The notes beneath the pieces are model-generated. The model made no database searches. It was not told the DNA's origin and was given only the letters and a program-made list of their open reading frames with translations. Of a DNA stretch of 64,000 bases, positions 48,566 through 60,779 are shown one piece after another. Both the position numbers and the translations under genes were made by a program. The stretch covers positions 2,725,968 through 2,789,967 of the forward strand of contig NW_006763293.1 of NCBI RefSeq assembly GCF_000218685.1, read 5' to 3'. Origin of the DNA: Serpula lacrymans var. lacrymans S7.9. Its lineage: Eukaryota; Basidiomycota; Agaricomycetes; Boletales; Serpulaceae. Position 1 is the first letter of the stretch; each line of letters opens with the position of its first letter.

Positions 48566-51500
48566 TTAAAAAAGAGAATTAAAAAGTTTTGAGTCCATGC
48601 CTCTAAGCTTCCTAGGAGCTGAGAGGTTCTTAGAATAAAATTTGCGAACAGCGTCACGGGAATTGTCCAGATGGGCTTCTGGTTCCCACGTTCTGTCCTC
48701 GTCTCCATAGCCCTTCCATAGGACTAGGAACTCTAATTTGCCACGCTTCAAGCGTGCATCCACCACCCGTTCAACTTCAAACTCTTTTTCACCTTTCTGG
48801 GTGATTACAACCGGTCCGGGCCGGTCTATACGCTGTCCCAGCAGCGGCCCTTTGTAGGGTTTCACATGGCTAATATTGACCGTGAGTACTACCCTCATTC
48901 ATTTTGGGGGTTCCAGCTCCACTGCGTTGGGTTTGACTTCCTTAATTCGGTAAGGGCCAATCCATTTTTTGGTCAGTTTTCTAGACTGCCGATCTTTTAA
49001 CTTTAAGTGGTCAGTATCTAACCAGACCAGGTCGCCGACCTTGTAGTCAGGGCCTTAGAGCGTCTACACTCTGCCCTGTCTTTCATCTGCTCTGCAGTTT
49101 TGAATAGCGCCTTGCGCGTTTCGTCCAAGACAGACTTCATGTCTTTGGCCATGTTCCCAGCAGCCTCGTTCTTGCTTTTACCAGGTTCTACACCCATTCT
49201 GGTCAGGTATGATCTAGTAACCTCGAATGGTGCCTTTCCTGTAGCTGACAACTGTTTGATATTATAAGAGAACTGGGCTATCTTTAGCCACTTGGCCCAA
49301 TCCGTCTGCCTGTCATTAATAAATATACGGAGGTATTGCTTCAACTCCTGGTTGAGTCTCTCCGTTTGTCCATCAGTCTGCGGATGGAACACCGTTGATA
49401 ACTTAGGTTTGATGCCCAGCATCCGGCATAACTCTTTTGTAAATCCGCTAGCGAATTGTGGCCCTCTATCGGAGATAACCGTTTCTGGTAACCCATGGAT
49501 AGACCATACAAAATCTTTAAATAAATCTGCCGTACCAGCAGCAGTAATGGTTTTATTGGTGGGTATGAATACCACTTCTTTGGAGAAACGATCTACTACC
49601 ACCATTACTGAATCATACCTATTTGACTCGGGCAGCTCCGTTGTGAAATCAACTGATATATCTTGCCTGGGACCAGCTGGTATCGGATTTGGCATAAGTT
49701 TACCAGCCGGCGGTTGGTGAGAATTCTTGGCCATGGCACATCTCAGACAGGATTTTACGTATTCCTGTACGTCTTTGACCATGCCAGGCCACATATAGTT
49801 TCTGGAGATCAACTCCATTGTTCGTTGCCACCCCGGGTGCCCAGCCACTGGAGTGAGTGTCATGATGTCTATCTATTGCCTTGATCCCTGCGGACTCAGG
49901 CACATAGATTTTGTCTTTAAAATGGAAGAGCCTGTCTTCCCATAAATAGTTTTTATTGCCATCAAGGCGCGCCTTCTCTTCTGAGGAGATGTCTTTCTTG
50001 AAGACTTCCAGAAGATTGGAATCCTGCCCGATTCTAACATTGGCAACCCTTGATTGGTCTATCAGGGTAACACCTTTGTTGTCATCTTTGATGCCGTTGG
50101 CATGATCCTCTCTTCTGGACAAAGTGTCTGCTTTCCCCATTGAAGTTCCCGGTTTATGAATTAAGTTATAATTAAACCTAGACAAGTATACCGCATAGCG
50201 GGCCTGTCTCCGGTTCAAGTCTCGGGCCGTCATAAAATACTCCAGATTTTTATGATCGGTCCAAATTTCAAATTGGTGTCTAGCACCTTCTAAGTAGTGC
50301 TGCCAGTGCTCTGAGGCTCTAATGATGGCCAGCATCTCTTTGTCGTAAATTTGATAGTTGCGCTCTGTAGGCGACAAACTATGTGATAAATAGGCACAAG
50401 GCCTCCAAAGATTGTCAGGGCATTTAATCGACAAAACAGCCCCAGTAGCAAAATCAGAAGAGTCGGTTTCTAGCTGGAACTCTTTGTCTAATTCTGGAAA
50501 TGCTAATATGGGCGCTGTTGTAAACACCTGTTTAAGCTTATCAAAAGCTTCTTGTTCCTTGGCGCCCCAGTGCCAAACAATGTCCTTTTTAGTGAGATCG
50601 TTCAACGGTCTCATGATTTTTGCCAAGTTTTTGATAAACCTTCGGTAGAAATTGCCTAAGCCAAGGAAGGCCCTAACTCCTTTGACGCGAGTGTAACAAC
50701 CAAGAGTTAGTTACTCTGGCGCACACAGAAACACACTATAAGGAGGATGATGAGGGAGTGGTTACCCCTTGAGCTGTAGAGAGTTCGTTGGTTAACAACA
50801 GGAGGACTCGCTGAGGAGTCTCCTTGATCTATTGGGGTATATATACTACTACAGGGTTATTTGTACATGTGTACTATACAGTTGATAGAGACAGTGGCTG
50901 ATGATGTCATGGGGCCTAGCCCGCATAATCAGCTCCACTGTGTGAGAAAGTTGAGTCCAAAATAAGAAGAAAGGCAATGCGGCGCGAGAAAGAGGAGTTA
51001 GAACCAAAAGGGGAAAGTGCCGCGTGGCACCATGTGTGAAAGCTAAAGTACAAGGTTAAAGCGGAGAATAAAAGTAAAGGGAAGGTCTGAAAATTGTGTT
51101 ACCGTAACAGCGAGTAGGTTCTGGCCAATCCAAGATAGCTTGAACTTTCTCAGGATCCATCCTGATTCCGTTCTGGCCTATGATCATACCAAGGAAGTCT
51201 ACTTCCTTCGCTTTAAAATTACATTTTTCAGGTTTGACAAATAGGTCCCATTCCTGTGAGCGTTGAAGGACTTCTTGCACGATCCTGTCATGCTCAGCCT
51301 CATCGTCCGACTTTGTAAATATTAACAAATCAACAATGTAAATGACGACACAGTTTTCCATATCCGCAAAGATCTTGTTCATCATGCTCTGGAAGGTTGC
51401 CAGCGAGTTGGTCAACCCAAAGAACATAACAAGGGGTTCAAAGGATCCTCGGTGGCACGTGAACGCGGCCTTCCAAGCATCTGCTTCTTTGATTCGTACA

Positions 51501-51637
51501 TTATTGTACCCCCATCTGAGATCCATCTTTGTCAAGATCTTGGCACCAGCCAATTTGTCTACTAGCTGACTGATCAAAGGCAGCGGATACACATTTTTAA
51601 CCATGTGCTCATTCACGTAACAATAGTCCATAATCAT
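48566..51637 (-). pseudogene. Chromovirus pol: RT, RNase H, integrase, chromodomain
   Basis: RT (51637-51110) has [17 protein letters not shown] and, at the active site, [10 protein letters not shown] where two adjacent Asp are expected, so one catalytic Asp is Val. After the solo LTR come RNase H (FQLETDSSDFATGAVLS, ALADTLSR-like KADTLSRRED) and integrase (GHPGWQRTMELISRNYMWPG, CLRCAMAKN, VVDRFSKEVVFIP, VISDRGPQFASGF, FHPQTDGQTERLNQELKQYL). A GPY module (KKWIGPYRI at about 48960) and a C-terminal chromodomain follow (EVERVVDARLKRGKLEFLVL, KGYGDEDRTWEP). The chromodomain typically steers integration to methylated-histone chromatin. Confidence 0.9.
50692..51109 (-). mobile_element. Solo gypsy LTR inside chromovirus pol
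   Basis: 418 bp, closely similar to the LTR at 48078-48491. It is flanked by GCGAG at 50687-50691 and 51110-51114. It splits RT from RNase H between LDWPEPT and RVKGVRAF. Confidence 0.93.
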
Positions 51638-51780
51638 ACGCTGTCATGCACCAAAGTTGATTGGTAGCATGGACAGGTGTCAATAACGAAGCAAATATTC
51701 AAAAAGACTCTCCTTTGCGCCACACAGGCACAGTGCCACGTGGAATAGTAATTAATATTGCCTTTTTCAATCTTGTGGCT

Positions 51781-53480
51781 GATCAGCACCACCACTATTA
51801 GGCAATCCAGTCATGCTCACCTTTGCTTTTCCATCCGGTACTTTCCGCATTTCGGCATTTTGGCAAATTTTTATGTCGCCACTGGCTACACATTGCATTG
51901 CGCCCTTGCTTTTGTCATTTCCCTTACTCCCCTTCCTTCCTTTGCCTAGCCCCACCATGGGCCCCTTCCTCTTTTTTTTATTCTCACCTGACGGTTGTTT
52001 CTGGATCCCCATTCTAATCCACTTTTTTGTCACCTCCACCCTCCTCCTCCTCATCTTATTTGCACCCCCACCATTTCTGATGTCATCACTTCCTATCTGC
52101 TTCCGTCGCCGATCCCTTGACTACCACGTGCCACTGCTGATATCAGCAAAGACCCGGCAGCCGGTCCAAATAGGGCAACAGGTCCATCTTCATGAAGTCG
52201 ATCTGCCATCATATACTATCAAAACATCGGTCGCTCGTCTTGCCTGGTTGGAGCGTGGGTGGGTAGTTTTTGAGCTGGAGAAGGTCCATCCCCTTGCGTC
52301 TCCCATGTTCATCGCTGTCCCATTCACTTGGGTACACTTATCTTTTGTCCATCGTCTTCGCTAAAGCTACACCTACCACATGCTGCCTGGGACTCACTTG
52401 TTCCAAATTGGAACTACTCCTCTCCCTCTCTCGTTTGATCAGGTGGTCCAACACAACCAGTCCATTGGTAAGGCCATGGAACTGTTGGATTTGGAATAGG
52501 TGGTGGACCGGTGGCTCCAGTTTCTTTTTCTTCAGCAGAACATTCATTTACAGTGCAATTATTTTTGATTTTTGAATCATTTTTATGGACACATATTTTT
52601 TTAGAATGCCTGACTGACAATAAAGGAACTGTGTTGATACTGATAGTGTTTTGCCTTGCCCTTTTTTTACTGCATCTTCCCATGACATCATGATTTTCCT
52701 GCTCTCTTTTTGCTATTAGACTTTACTTTATGGCTGTATAAACCTGTGACATTACTCATAGCATTCATTGTTCTATCTCTTTTTTTTTTTTTTTTGACAA
52801 TCTTATCCTGTACTACCTACGCAGGATTCATCAGCATACATTCCTTCCTTCATGTTCTTTCTCATTCTTTTTGCACAGCTATACTGTGCATAGCCTACTT
52901 TTCTTTCACTATATAAACCCCTGTATTTTACCTTGTAAAAGAACAAGAAATCCAATCCAGACTTCTTCTCTACTCTCAAGTTCACTACTCTGCTACTTGT
53001 GATCCAGTGTGGTCACAACACTTCCCACTTCTACCACTGTTAACTGCTGTCATCGTCACTCGTCACTTTTTGAAAGTGATTGTCATCCCTTTCGATTAGA
53101 GTCCTTCTGAGCACTACAGTTTGTGCGTCAGGAGCCTGCTATCACTGGGAACCTTGTCACATCGTCATCCTCATTGTTCTCAAACCTACCTTGTGCTACG
53201 ATTAGCAAGGTAGTGCTTGTCTATACTCGTCACAAAGCCCCTATCTTTCTATAAATTCAACTATCCCTCCTCCTCAAAACCCACACTCATACACCTTTGG
53301 GTTTTTTACTTTGAAGGATCTTTATACATACCACCCCACGAACAACCAGAGCACCCACTGTTCTAGGAGGCAAAGCCCATAAACAAGTTCCGTGGAATCT
53401 GGGAGGATTGTGTGTTAGTTAGTTTTTTTGTGTGTGGTTTTCTAACAACAGTTCTCATCATCAACACCGCCCCCTTCCAC
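51781..53480. other. Unassigned region with one possible small frame and a TATA box
   Basis: 1.7 kb. A frame at 52080-52364 (plus) reads MSSLPICFRRRSLDYHV and later VARLAWLERGWVVFELEKVH; it looks coding-like but matches nothing I know. A TATATAAA lies at 52910-52917, and long T-runs occur near 52780. The region upstream of 53481 could be the 5' leader of the next gene. Confidence 0.35.
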
Positions 53481-53880
53481 CATGTCTGTGCGGTTGCGTG
53501 CTGCTGAAGAGGGCTTTAATGTTGGCCAGCAAGCTGGCACCCAAGAGCCTCTTGCATCAGGTGTATACAATGCTGGCCCGATGATCCGTCAACGTCAAGA
53601 TGAGGAACCTCGTGCGCAAGAAATGATGATGCAGCGTAGATCACAGGAGGGTCTCTACCACAAATACAACCATGGGCCTGATTTTGGAGAGAGACAGGCA
53701 TACCAAGCACCCTGGCTTGACCCACAAAATGTAGCAGGCCCCCGCCATATTATGTATGGTAATGGGTATAGTCATTTGCCACTCTATGGTGACATACACG
53801 GACGCAGAGGTGGGCTTTATCAAGACCCTGGAGTACAACCTGGCGCCTACCAGGCAGAGACATGGGCGCAGATGCTTTGA
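53481..53880 (+). CDS. Hypothetical Gln/Gly/Tyr-rich protein, 132 residues
   Basis: ATG in a strong context (CCACCATGT) starting MSVRLRAAEEGFNVGQQAG; stop at 53880. Hydrophilic, rich in Q, R, G, Y and P (GLYHKYNHGPDFGERQAYQA), probably disordered. No domain. It may be an independent gene or the first part of the gene that continues at 54495. Confidence 0.45.
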
Positions 53881-54494
53881 ACAGCTACTACTACCCCGCT
53901 GCGGAGCATCCACCCCCCCCCCCTAGATAACAGTATACTCCTCAGCATTGTCCATCATTTTTGATCATCTTGCTGCCGCCCGACTTCTTCATCCAAACAT
54001 GTATTGCCGTTCCGTGTGTTTGTTTATTGACGCTATCATACCACATGTATTATGCTCGTTTTTTTTGTGATTTTACTGCTGTATAGACCACCTTTGCTGA
54101 CAAATCTCCCTGCGGGCTTGATGGTTGAGTAGGCTCCCACTAATCTCTACATCGTATTGAGTGACTTGCAGGACATTTGATGCTGACAATTTCAATGGAT
54201 TTCTGACACATCTCATCCTTTCAGCAGGTCCTGCCTCCCTCAACGCTGTACTCAAAATTGATACTATATATTCAAGGTAAGTTGTTCTATCTATAAATGC
54301 ATATTCCAAATAGCCATTCTCACATCCAATTGATTACATCAGCATACTAAACGTGTCTAGCGCTCTGACGCTCTAGCCTGTTCAGACTCTGATCGTATCT
54401 AATGGCCTATGGCTGGTCCTATTCCTGGACCTAGCTATTTGTTTGGTAGAATATACCCTCTGAGAGTCTCAAAAGCTTCACCTTTATACATAAA
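53881..54494. other. Gap between two hypothetical coding segments
   Basis: 610 bp with a run of C at about 53910-53921 and T-rich stretches. I see no gene; it could hold an intron-rich link between the flanking segments. Confidence 0.3.
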
Positions 54495-55832
54495 ATGATG
54501 CCAAATGCTACTAGTCCGACATCTGAGGCTCTTCCTTCTCCACAGCTGGCTGGACTCGAAGCCTCTCCCCAGTCAGACGTCCTTGTGGCTCTCTCTCACC
54601 AACAAAACACCCCGGATTCTGACATCTCAGGAACAGTTGATGAGCGTGCTCAAGACTTTGATCAGGCCAAGCAAAAACTTATGAGCATGGTAAGTGCTAT
54701 ATTCATGGCGCAAAAGTGTGATCACTAACGAGTGCTAGGTGGAAAGTTTTGCCAAAGAACATGGTTTTGAGGCTGCACTAGTGATGGCCGGTAGCTCATT
54801 GAATCGAAATGCATCACTCACTCTTGTTCACACTACTGCAGGTGCTACGGATGTAAGTCTCATATCTTACCCCTCAAGTAAACCATTCACTCATGTAATC
54901 TCAGTTCTTCCGTGTCCGTTGCTGCATGGATGATGATCAGATGACAAGTAATTTTAAAACTCACATCTAGTAAGTCCCTTGTTTATCTTGAAGCGGTATG
55001 CTTATTCCATCATTTCACTAGTAATCGACACTCCTTCCATACAATAGCGAGAGCCTTTGGTAGCAATATTGCAGAAGAGCACACTGCGCCGGGGAATGAA
55101 GCTGACCACAGCCGCAAAGATGCCCACACGGCTGGCTTGGGCAAGGCCACAGATGATATTAACCTGATTAGAAAGTTGATATCGGCTTAACTGGATTGGT
55201 TCCATTTGGAGACAACCTGGTAACATGTTAACATGCTGGCTTGACATCCAGAGGCTCTTGGCCACAATTTTGCATCCAAGAAGCTATTCCCTTGGAAAGG
55301 AATGGCCGGCGGGCTCGCAGAGCATGGGCTTGTTTGCTACAACTGGCCGTGGAAGGTTCTAATGCCGGGCAAACAATGGCCCACCACAACTAAGCCCAAA
55401 GGCATTTCGGATCTCACTCTATCAGAGCACGCTAAACTCGTCTGCAGCCTTCAAGACAAAGGCCTGGAGCGCTTATACTTCAAGGCAGTCCCAAAGATCA
55501 AAGGTGTGATTTATTATACCGTTGTTATTGTATCTAACATGTTTATAGCTCAGTTGATCAACTGTACCAAGCCCGTTATCCTGGGTGTTGCACCCCCACC
55601 CAGTTCCCGCCATTCATCCGGATGGAGAAAGTTTGCCGATCAGTCCACCAACCGTAAAGGCAAACCACGCCAAACCAACGCATCTGCAACCCGTGTCAGC
55701 AAAAGAAAGTGCAAGGCGCACACTCACCACAGAAGTGAGCCCAATCCGCAAGAAGGTGGTGGTGATAAACACACTCCTTCAAAGAGGAGACGAGTTGAGG
55801 TTGTCATTGAGCGTTCTCACATGGCTCCTTAG
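54495..55832 (+). CDS. Multi-exon gene of unknown function in repeat-rich DNA
   Basis: Exons can be followed: 54495-54689 (MMPNATSPTSEALPSPQ to QKLMSM), 54739-54852 (VESFAKEHGFEAALVMAGSS, NRNASLTLVHTTAGATD), 54904-54969 (FFRVRCCMDDDQMTSNFKTH), and from 55020 (NRHSFHTIARAFGSNIAEEH). The last runs to a TAA at about 55188. Downstream a second long frame (from 55279 or 55302 to 55832) reads GMAGGLAEHGLVCYNWPWKV, KGISDLTLSEHAKLVCSL and ends in a Lys/Arg-rich, NLS-like tail (KRRRVEV). Either an intron removes 55180-55270 or the gene is broken there. The KGISDLTL pattern reminds me of uncharacterised mushroom proteins found near transposons; no function is known. Confidence 0.45.
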
Positions 55833-56249
55833 TATCTGGTAGTAGAAAATATTACCGAATGTTGTATGTATAATGCAATAGTCCACGAGGCTCATTCAGA
55901 ACTAATACCGCATACGTCCAGTAAGCACCAAGCCTCTGGAAGTGATAACTGGCAACACAAAAAAAAAACATACCTGACCTGAGCACTGGTAAATGAGCCT
56001 CCAAAAAGAGTGTTCCAAACACTTGTGAGCTCTATGTTTTGCAGAAAACATAACAACCCAGTTGCAAGCTCAAAGAGCCTATACCCGCTTGATCAGAATG
56101 AGCTTCTTGAGCTGACATATATCCGAGCCTCCTGCGAGGAGGTCACAACCCTCTACATATTCATTGGAAATGTGGTATAGATACAAGGCTAGCTAGTCTA
56201 CAATCCCGACTAGGATATAAGGGTAAGCCTCTTTGAAGAGGTTGCCTCT
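55833..56249. other. Unassigned region with two short perfect hairpins
   Basis: 420 bp between the unknown gene and copia C. It holds hairpins CCTCCT-GCG-AGGAGG at 56128-56142 and CCTCTT-TG-AAGAGG at 56228-56241, about 100 bp apart. Confidence 0.4.
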
Positions 56250-58977
56250 GAGACACATTCTCTACTACAGAGAAACCCTGTCTGAAGGTGTGTGGGAAGC
56301 TCTCACCGAAGCGGCCCAGGGTGGGCAGTCAAACATGCTGTTTGACTCAAGAATTGAACCTCAACAAAGGCACTTACTGGGATGACACCACACGAAGCGG
56401 CCCATAGCGTAAAACCAGATCTCTCTACTTTGAAGGAATGGGGCTGCCAGGTATTGGTGCACTATAGCGGTGGCTCTAAACTTGATGCACGTGCGCACAC
56501 TGGGAGATGGATGGGTTTTAATGCCAAGAGTAAAGACCATCGGATTTTCTGGCCAGACAAATGAACTGTTAGCGTGGAGCGATCTGTCATTTTTGCACCT
56601 GTGAGTGACTCACCGGGCAGCAATGATGATCAGACCCCCTTTAGACTTGAGGGGGAGAATGATCCTGTAACACCACAAGCTCCAAAAGGGAGTCAAATCA
56701 TTGACTTGTATGATGCTGAGGCTGCTCCCAATGAAGATGCACCTTACGCTCCACCCAAAGTGCAGCAAATTCCCCCCAATCCCCTCAATCTCAATCATCT
56801 TGACAATTGTCCTCAGCCTCCTCCTCTTCCTCAACCCCCAGCCCCCCGCTGAAGCACTTGAATCTGTCAACCAGCGCAGTACGTGCGTGACCTACTTCAG
56901 GGAAAAGGGTCAGTATCAGGACTCGACAAAGGACCCATTTTACCAAGAGGAATCCAGCTAAATATCAACAATGCTGATGGGAGCGATGAAGAAGAGCAAA
57001 ACAACGAGGCCCTGAGAGACTTGGCCCAAAATGTGGCCATGGTCGCACACATGGCCGATCTTGATGGCATCGAGCCGAGGACCGTTGAAGAAGCCCAAAG
57101 ACGCCCAGATTGGGATAAATGGGAGTTAGCCATGAAAGAAGAGCTAGAAAGATTAGATAAGGCAGGAACTTGGACTTACACCGAAAAACCGAAAGGTGCC
57201 AATGTTGTAGGCAGCCATTGGGTGTTCAAGATCAAAAGGACCGCTTCTGGCGACGTCGACAAATAAAAAGCCAGGCTGGTGGCCCAGGGCTTCAGCCAAG
57301 TTGAAGGAATTGACTATTTACATGTTCGCCCCTGTAGCCAAGATGGCATCCCTCAGACTTATATTAGCAATGGCCGCAAGAAATGACTGGGAGACTCACA
57401 AAATGGACATCAAAAGTGCCTATTTAAATGGCGAGCTGGACAACAACAAGGTCATCTTCATGCGGCAACCACCTGGATACAGCACTTGTGGCTGTGAATT
57501 GATGGTACTACGTCTAAACAAGACCCTATACGGTCTTAAACAGGCCGGGCGCAGGTGGTACCAAATGTTATGCGATGGACTTAAAAAGATAGTTTTAGTC
57601 AGGTGCAAAACAGATAACGCTATTTTCTTCAAATGCGAAAACAAAGGACTCACTATAATTGCCGTGCATGTCGATGACATGACCCTAATCACACCATCAG
57701 CAGCTAGCATGAAATGCCTGAAGGCCAATCTGGCAAAGTTATTTGAAGTGAGCGACCTGGGGGAATTCCACTGGATGTTAGGTATCAAGATTAAAAGAGA
57801 TAGGGTGACGTGCACCCTGTACCTTTCCCAACGCAGCTATATCAACACTATAATCAGGCGCTTCAACCTAGAAGATGCAAAAATGTTAGCAATCCCAATG
57901 GTGGCAAGCATGTACCTAAGCAAGGACCAATCTCCTAAAACACCAGAGGATTACGCAGAGATGTGAGATGTCCTGTTTAGAGAGGCGGTGGGATCGCTGA
58001 TGTACGCAGCAATTGGCACTCACCCTGACATTGCGCATGCTGTCACAATTCTCTCACAATTTGTCAAAAATCCGGGTCCTGCTCACTAGGAGGCAGCCAA
58101 AAGAGTAATTCAATATCTAAAGGGAAGCAGAGAGTTGTGGTTAGTGTACGGACCAGATGAGCATGGACTCACTGGATACACAGATGCAGATGGAAGCATG
58201 AATGAAACAAGGCAAGCCATATCCGGCTACGCCATGATACTTGATGGAGGTGCCATTTTGTGGTATTCAAAGCAGCAAGAGATAGTCGCATTGTCCACAA
58301 CGGAAGCTGAATATGTCGCAGCCACCCATGCGACAAAAGAAATCCTGTGGATGCAAATGTTCATCAGCGGATTATTCGGAGAAGACTTACCTCCAACAGA
58401 TCTATGATGCAACAATCAATCGGCAATTGCGTTGGCCAAGGATGGTCAATATCACGCTCAAACAAAGCACATTGATATTCGTTACCATTTTATCCGACAT
58501 GCTATTGAAGATGGAAAAGTCGAGATCAGCTATTGCCCAACCGAAGGCATGACAGCGGATGTACTCACAAAGGCTTTGCCTTCAGCCAAAGTCAAGCACT
58601 TTGCCAACACGCTCGGACTCCGTACGGCTTGAGGGGGAGTGTTGGAGATAGAGAAACAAGTGTTGTACGAAGAGAGGAAGTGGTGCAAGTGCCAAACTAG
58701 GCAGGCCTAGTAGATGGAGTGGCCCGTGTGCCATCAGATAGCATTTAATTTTTTGATTCCGTTCTCCCATATATATCCTGTCGTTGTTAGACAGACACCT
58801 CAGACATTCATTTGAAGTCTGAGGTGAGATTCCCCTTCTGTATCAAAGTTACGAGTACCTAGCTTATCCTTGGTTTCTTAGCTATTCATTTGCTAGGTAC
58901 ATTATTCCAATATATCAGACATTCATTCGAAGTCTGAGCTATTCATTTGCTAGACATATCCAAGCAATTACATTTCA
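56250..58977 (+). mobile_element. Copia element C, 5'-truncated, with 3' LTR
   Basis: Similarity begins near 56250-56330 at the end of the integrase (NL/TST region). It continues through the integrase-RT linker, RT (57040-57990) and RNase H (58135-58632) to a 3' LTR at 58640-58977 (TGTTGGAGATAGAGAAACAA to CATTTCA), preceded by GAGGGGGAG. The LTR family equals the LTR piece that begins element A. No 5' LTR, gag or protease. Confidence 0.9.
56382..58632 (+). pseudogene. Copia C pol remnant (integrase end, RT, RNase H)
   Basis: RT is well kept: HKMDIKSAYLNGELDNN, RLNKTLYGLKQAGRRWYQML, IAVHVDDMTLITPSAA and KLFEVSDLGEFHWMLGIKIK, so the V-D-D active site is intact. RNase H reads YTDADGSMNETRQAISGYA, STTEAEYVAATHATKEILW and ALAKDGQYHAQTKHIDIRYH. 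Stops occur at about 56562, 57265, 57966, 58088 and 58407 and a frameshift near 57310, so no functional polyprotein is possible. Confidence 0.88.
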
Positions 58978-59295
58978 CCCTCCACAATGCAGTGCAGGCG
59001 TCTGTCTAAGCTCTGTCAGTACTTTGGCGAAGAACCCTCTTTGTCGTGGTCATCGCTGTCATTGTTCCCCGCCTCTTCATACCCTGTACAGTGTGAAGGA
59101 GGCTCGAGGTCGATAACTCCTTCCAAATATTTGTCGTAGGAACGAGGGCAACCTGTGACACTGTTAGCATGAGATGGAAAACAAAGCTTGTAGGGGGACC
59201 ATGACGAGTATGATGAGAGAGACGATTTATTACAAACCTGCAACACAAGACCGCAGGATGCAGCCGAATGGCCCGGCACGAAATGGGTGCAAGGG
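58978..59295 (-). other. Possible gene fragment cut by the hAT-like element
   Basis: On the minus strand an intron-like stretch (about 59237 to 59153) separates two short frames, the second reading CPRSYDKYLEGVIDLEPPSH and an acidic tail. The frame would run into the hAT-like element's insertion site. Too short to identify. Confidence 0.25.
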
Positions 59296-59521
59296 CACTT
59301 CAGTCACCCCCAAAACATAAGCATTTAGCTTCAACTATCTGTGTAAATGTATAAAGCTAAGAGCTTGTTTTTCCTGGTATCATCCCAAGTGCTCCAGCAA
59401 GGATGGGATCATCCCAGAAGTGGGATAATACCACCCTTCTGGGATTTTCCCATGGTATCAGACCATTTGTTATGGTGGGATAATCCCAGACATTTGCCAC
59501 ATGTCACATGGTGTCAGGGGG
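59296..59521 (+). repeat. Left terminal inverted repeat of the hAT-like element
   Basis: Matches 62700-62945 reversed, with few differences and some small indels near its inner end. It contains GGGATCATCCC, GGGATAATCCC and GGGATTTTCCC motifs of the same kind as the internal array. Confidence 0.9.
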
Positions 59522-60779
59522 GCTTTACTGCAAAAATAGTTCCTGCATAAATGTAGCCAACATCAATACATTATCAATAGTACTAATAGCCATGAAGCAG
59601 AATACAATACTACCTGCTTTCATCATTTATAACATATATACAAATTTCAAATGGTGTTTACTCTCAATTGAACCTTAATTTGTCCAGCTTCTAGTGTAAT
59701 ATCATATACTATAGATTGATGGAGGAGACTTTGACCAAAGGTTAGTGTAACTAATTGTGACATATAACCATTTACAAATTAACCTGATTTAATTCAGTTG
59801 ATTAGGAGATAATTCAACCATATCTCTTTTCCTTAACTGACTATATAACTTTGTCATTCCTACTTATCATATAATTTACTGCATATCACAAAGTAGATTT
59901 ATCTACCCTGGATTTCTATCAATGTTACTTAAAATGGCTTATAGTCAAAGGAATACAAGATGTTTGACAATACCAAGCATATACATCTGCAGGATTACAA
60001 TACCTCTCATTCAGGCTCATCCAACTTTAAATAATGTAACACTCTTGCAACCAGGCAAAGATATGTCACAAATCCATTTAATGTGCTGATCCAAAAGATA
60101 TGATATTTTTTTGAATTGTGCAGCTTTATCCAAGTGCCTGAACTGAAAAATGCACAAAGATACCAGTCCGAGTAAGTACTACATATTCATTATCCTTCCC
60201 TCTGCTGCATCATTGTCAAAGGCAGAACATGTCTTGCATGAGACAAATTGCTGGCTCTTTGTGGCAGCCCAGCATCCACAAGCCAACACCCATTTTATCC
60301 ACTATATGTCCCCACGCATACAATTGATTATAAATTTTTGTGAAAACAAAAATGGCTGAAAGGTGTGCTCTGCATGCTTATGCAATTTCATGTGACTTGG
60401 GATGAACCTACGTGAGGGCTACTCTGAATCACTGTCCCAGTTCAACCTTAGGTTCATCCAGGTCCTACCATAACATAATAGTTGGTTTACAAACAAAATA
60501 CTGCAACATGTAAAAAATGGAAACTGCTGGAAAAGGACAATAATATTTTAAGCTGCTGGGAACTTACCTATGATTATATGTTACAGAATAACCTTAGTGC
60601 ATTTCAGGAGTATTTTCCCCTGTCATGCTGAGTCACCAGCAGCCTAAGCATGCTATTCAATAATTCTATTCCTGTTGTGGGATCTCCCTGTCCTATTCTG
60701 ACTCAGGGTGATCTTGTCCCCTGCTTGGATTTGTCTGTGATGTAGTGAGATGATCCTATGTAATTTGGAGATTTTTCTA

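Larger units (their letters stand above)
48078..51780 (-). mobile_element. Ty3/gypsy chromovirus, 5'-truncated, minus strand
   Basis: The 3' LTR (48078-48491, TGTAAC...TAACA as read on the plus strand) is preceded in the element's orientation by a polypurine tract (AAGGGGGGTAG). Upstream are integrase with GPY module and chromodomain, RNase H and RT, ordered RT-RH-IN as in gypsy. The RT start and everything 5' of about 51780 are missing. A second LTR of the same family is inserted at 50692-51109 with a GCGAG duplication. Frame breaks at about 49050 and 49860 and a stop before the chromodomain make it inactive. Confidence 0.9.

Noticed and set aside
51767..52054. Lys-rich minus-strand frame (95 residues)
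   Set aside because: Low-complexity composition overlapping an equally unsupported plus-strand frame; no start context or splice evidence.
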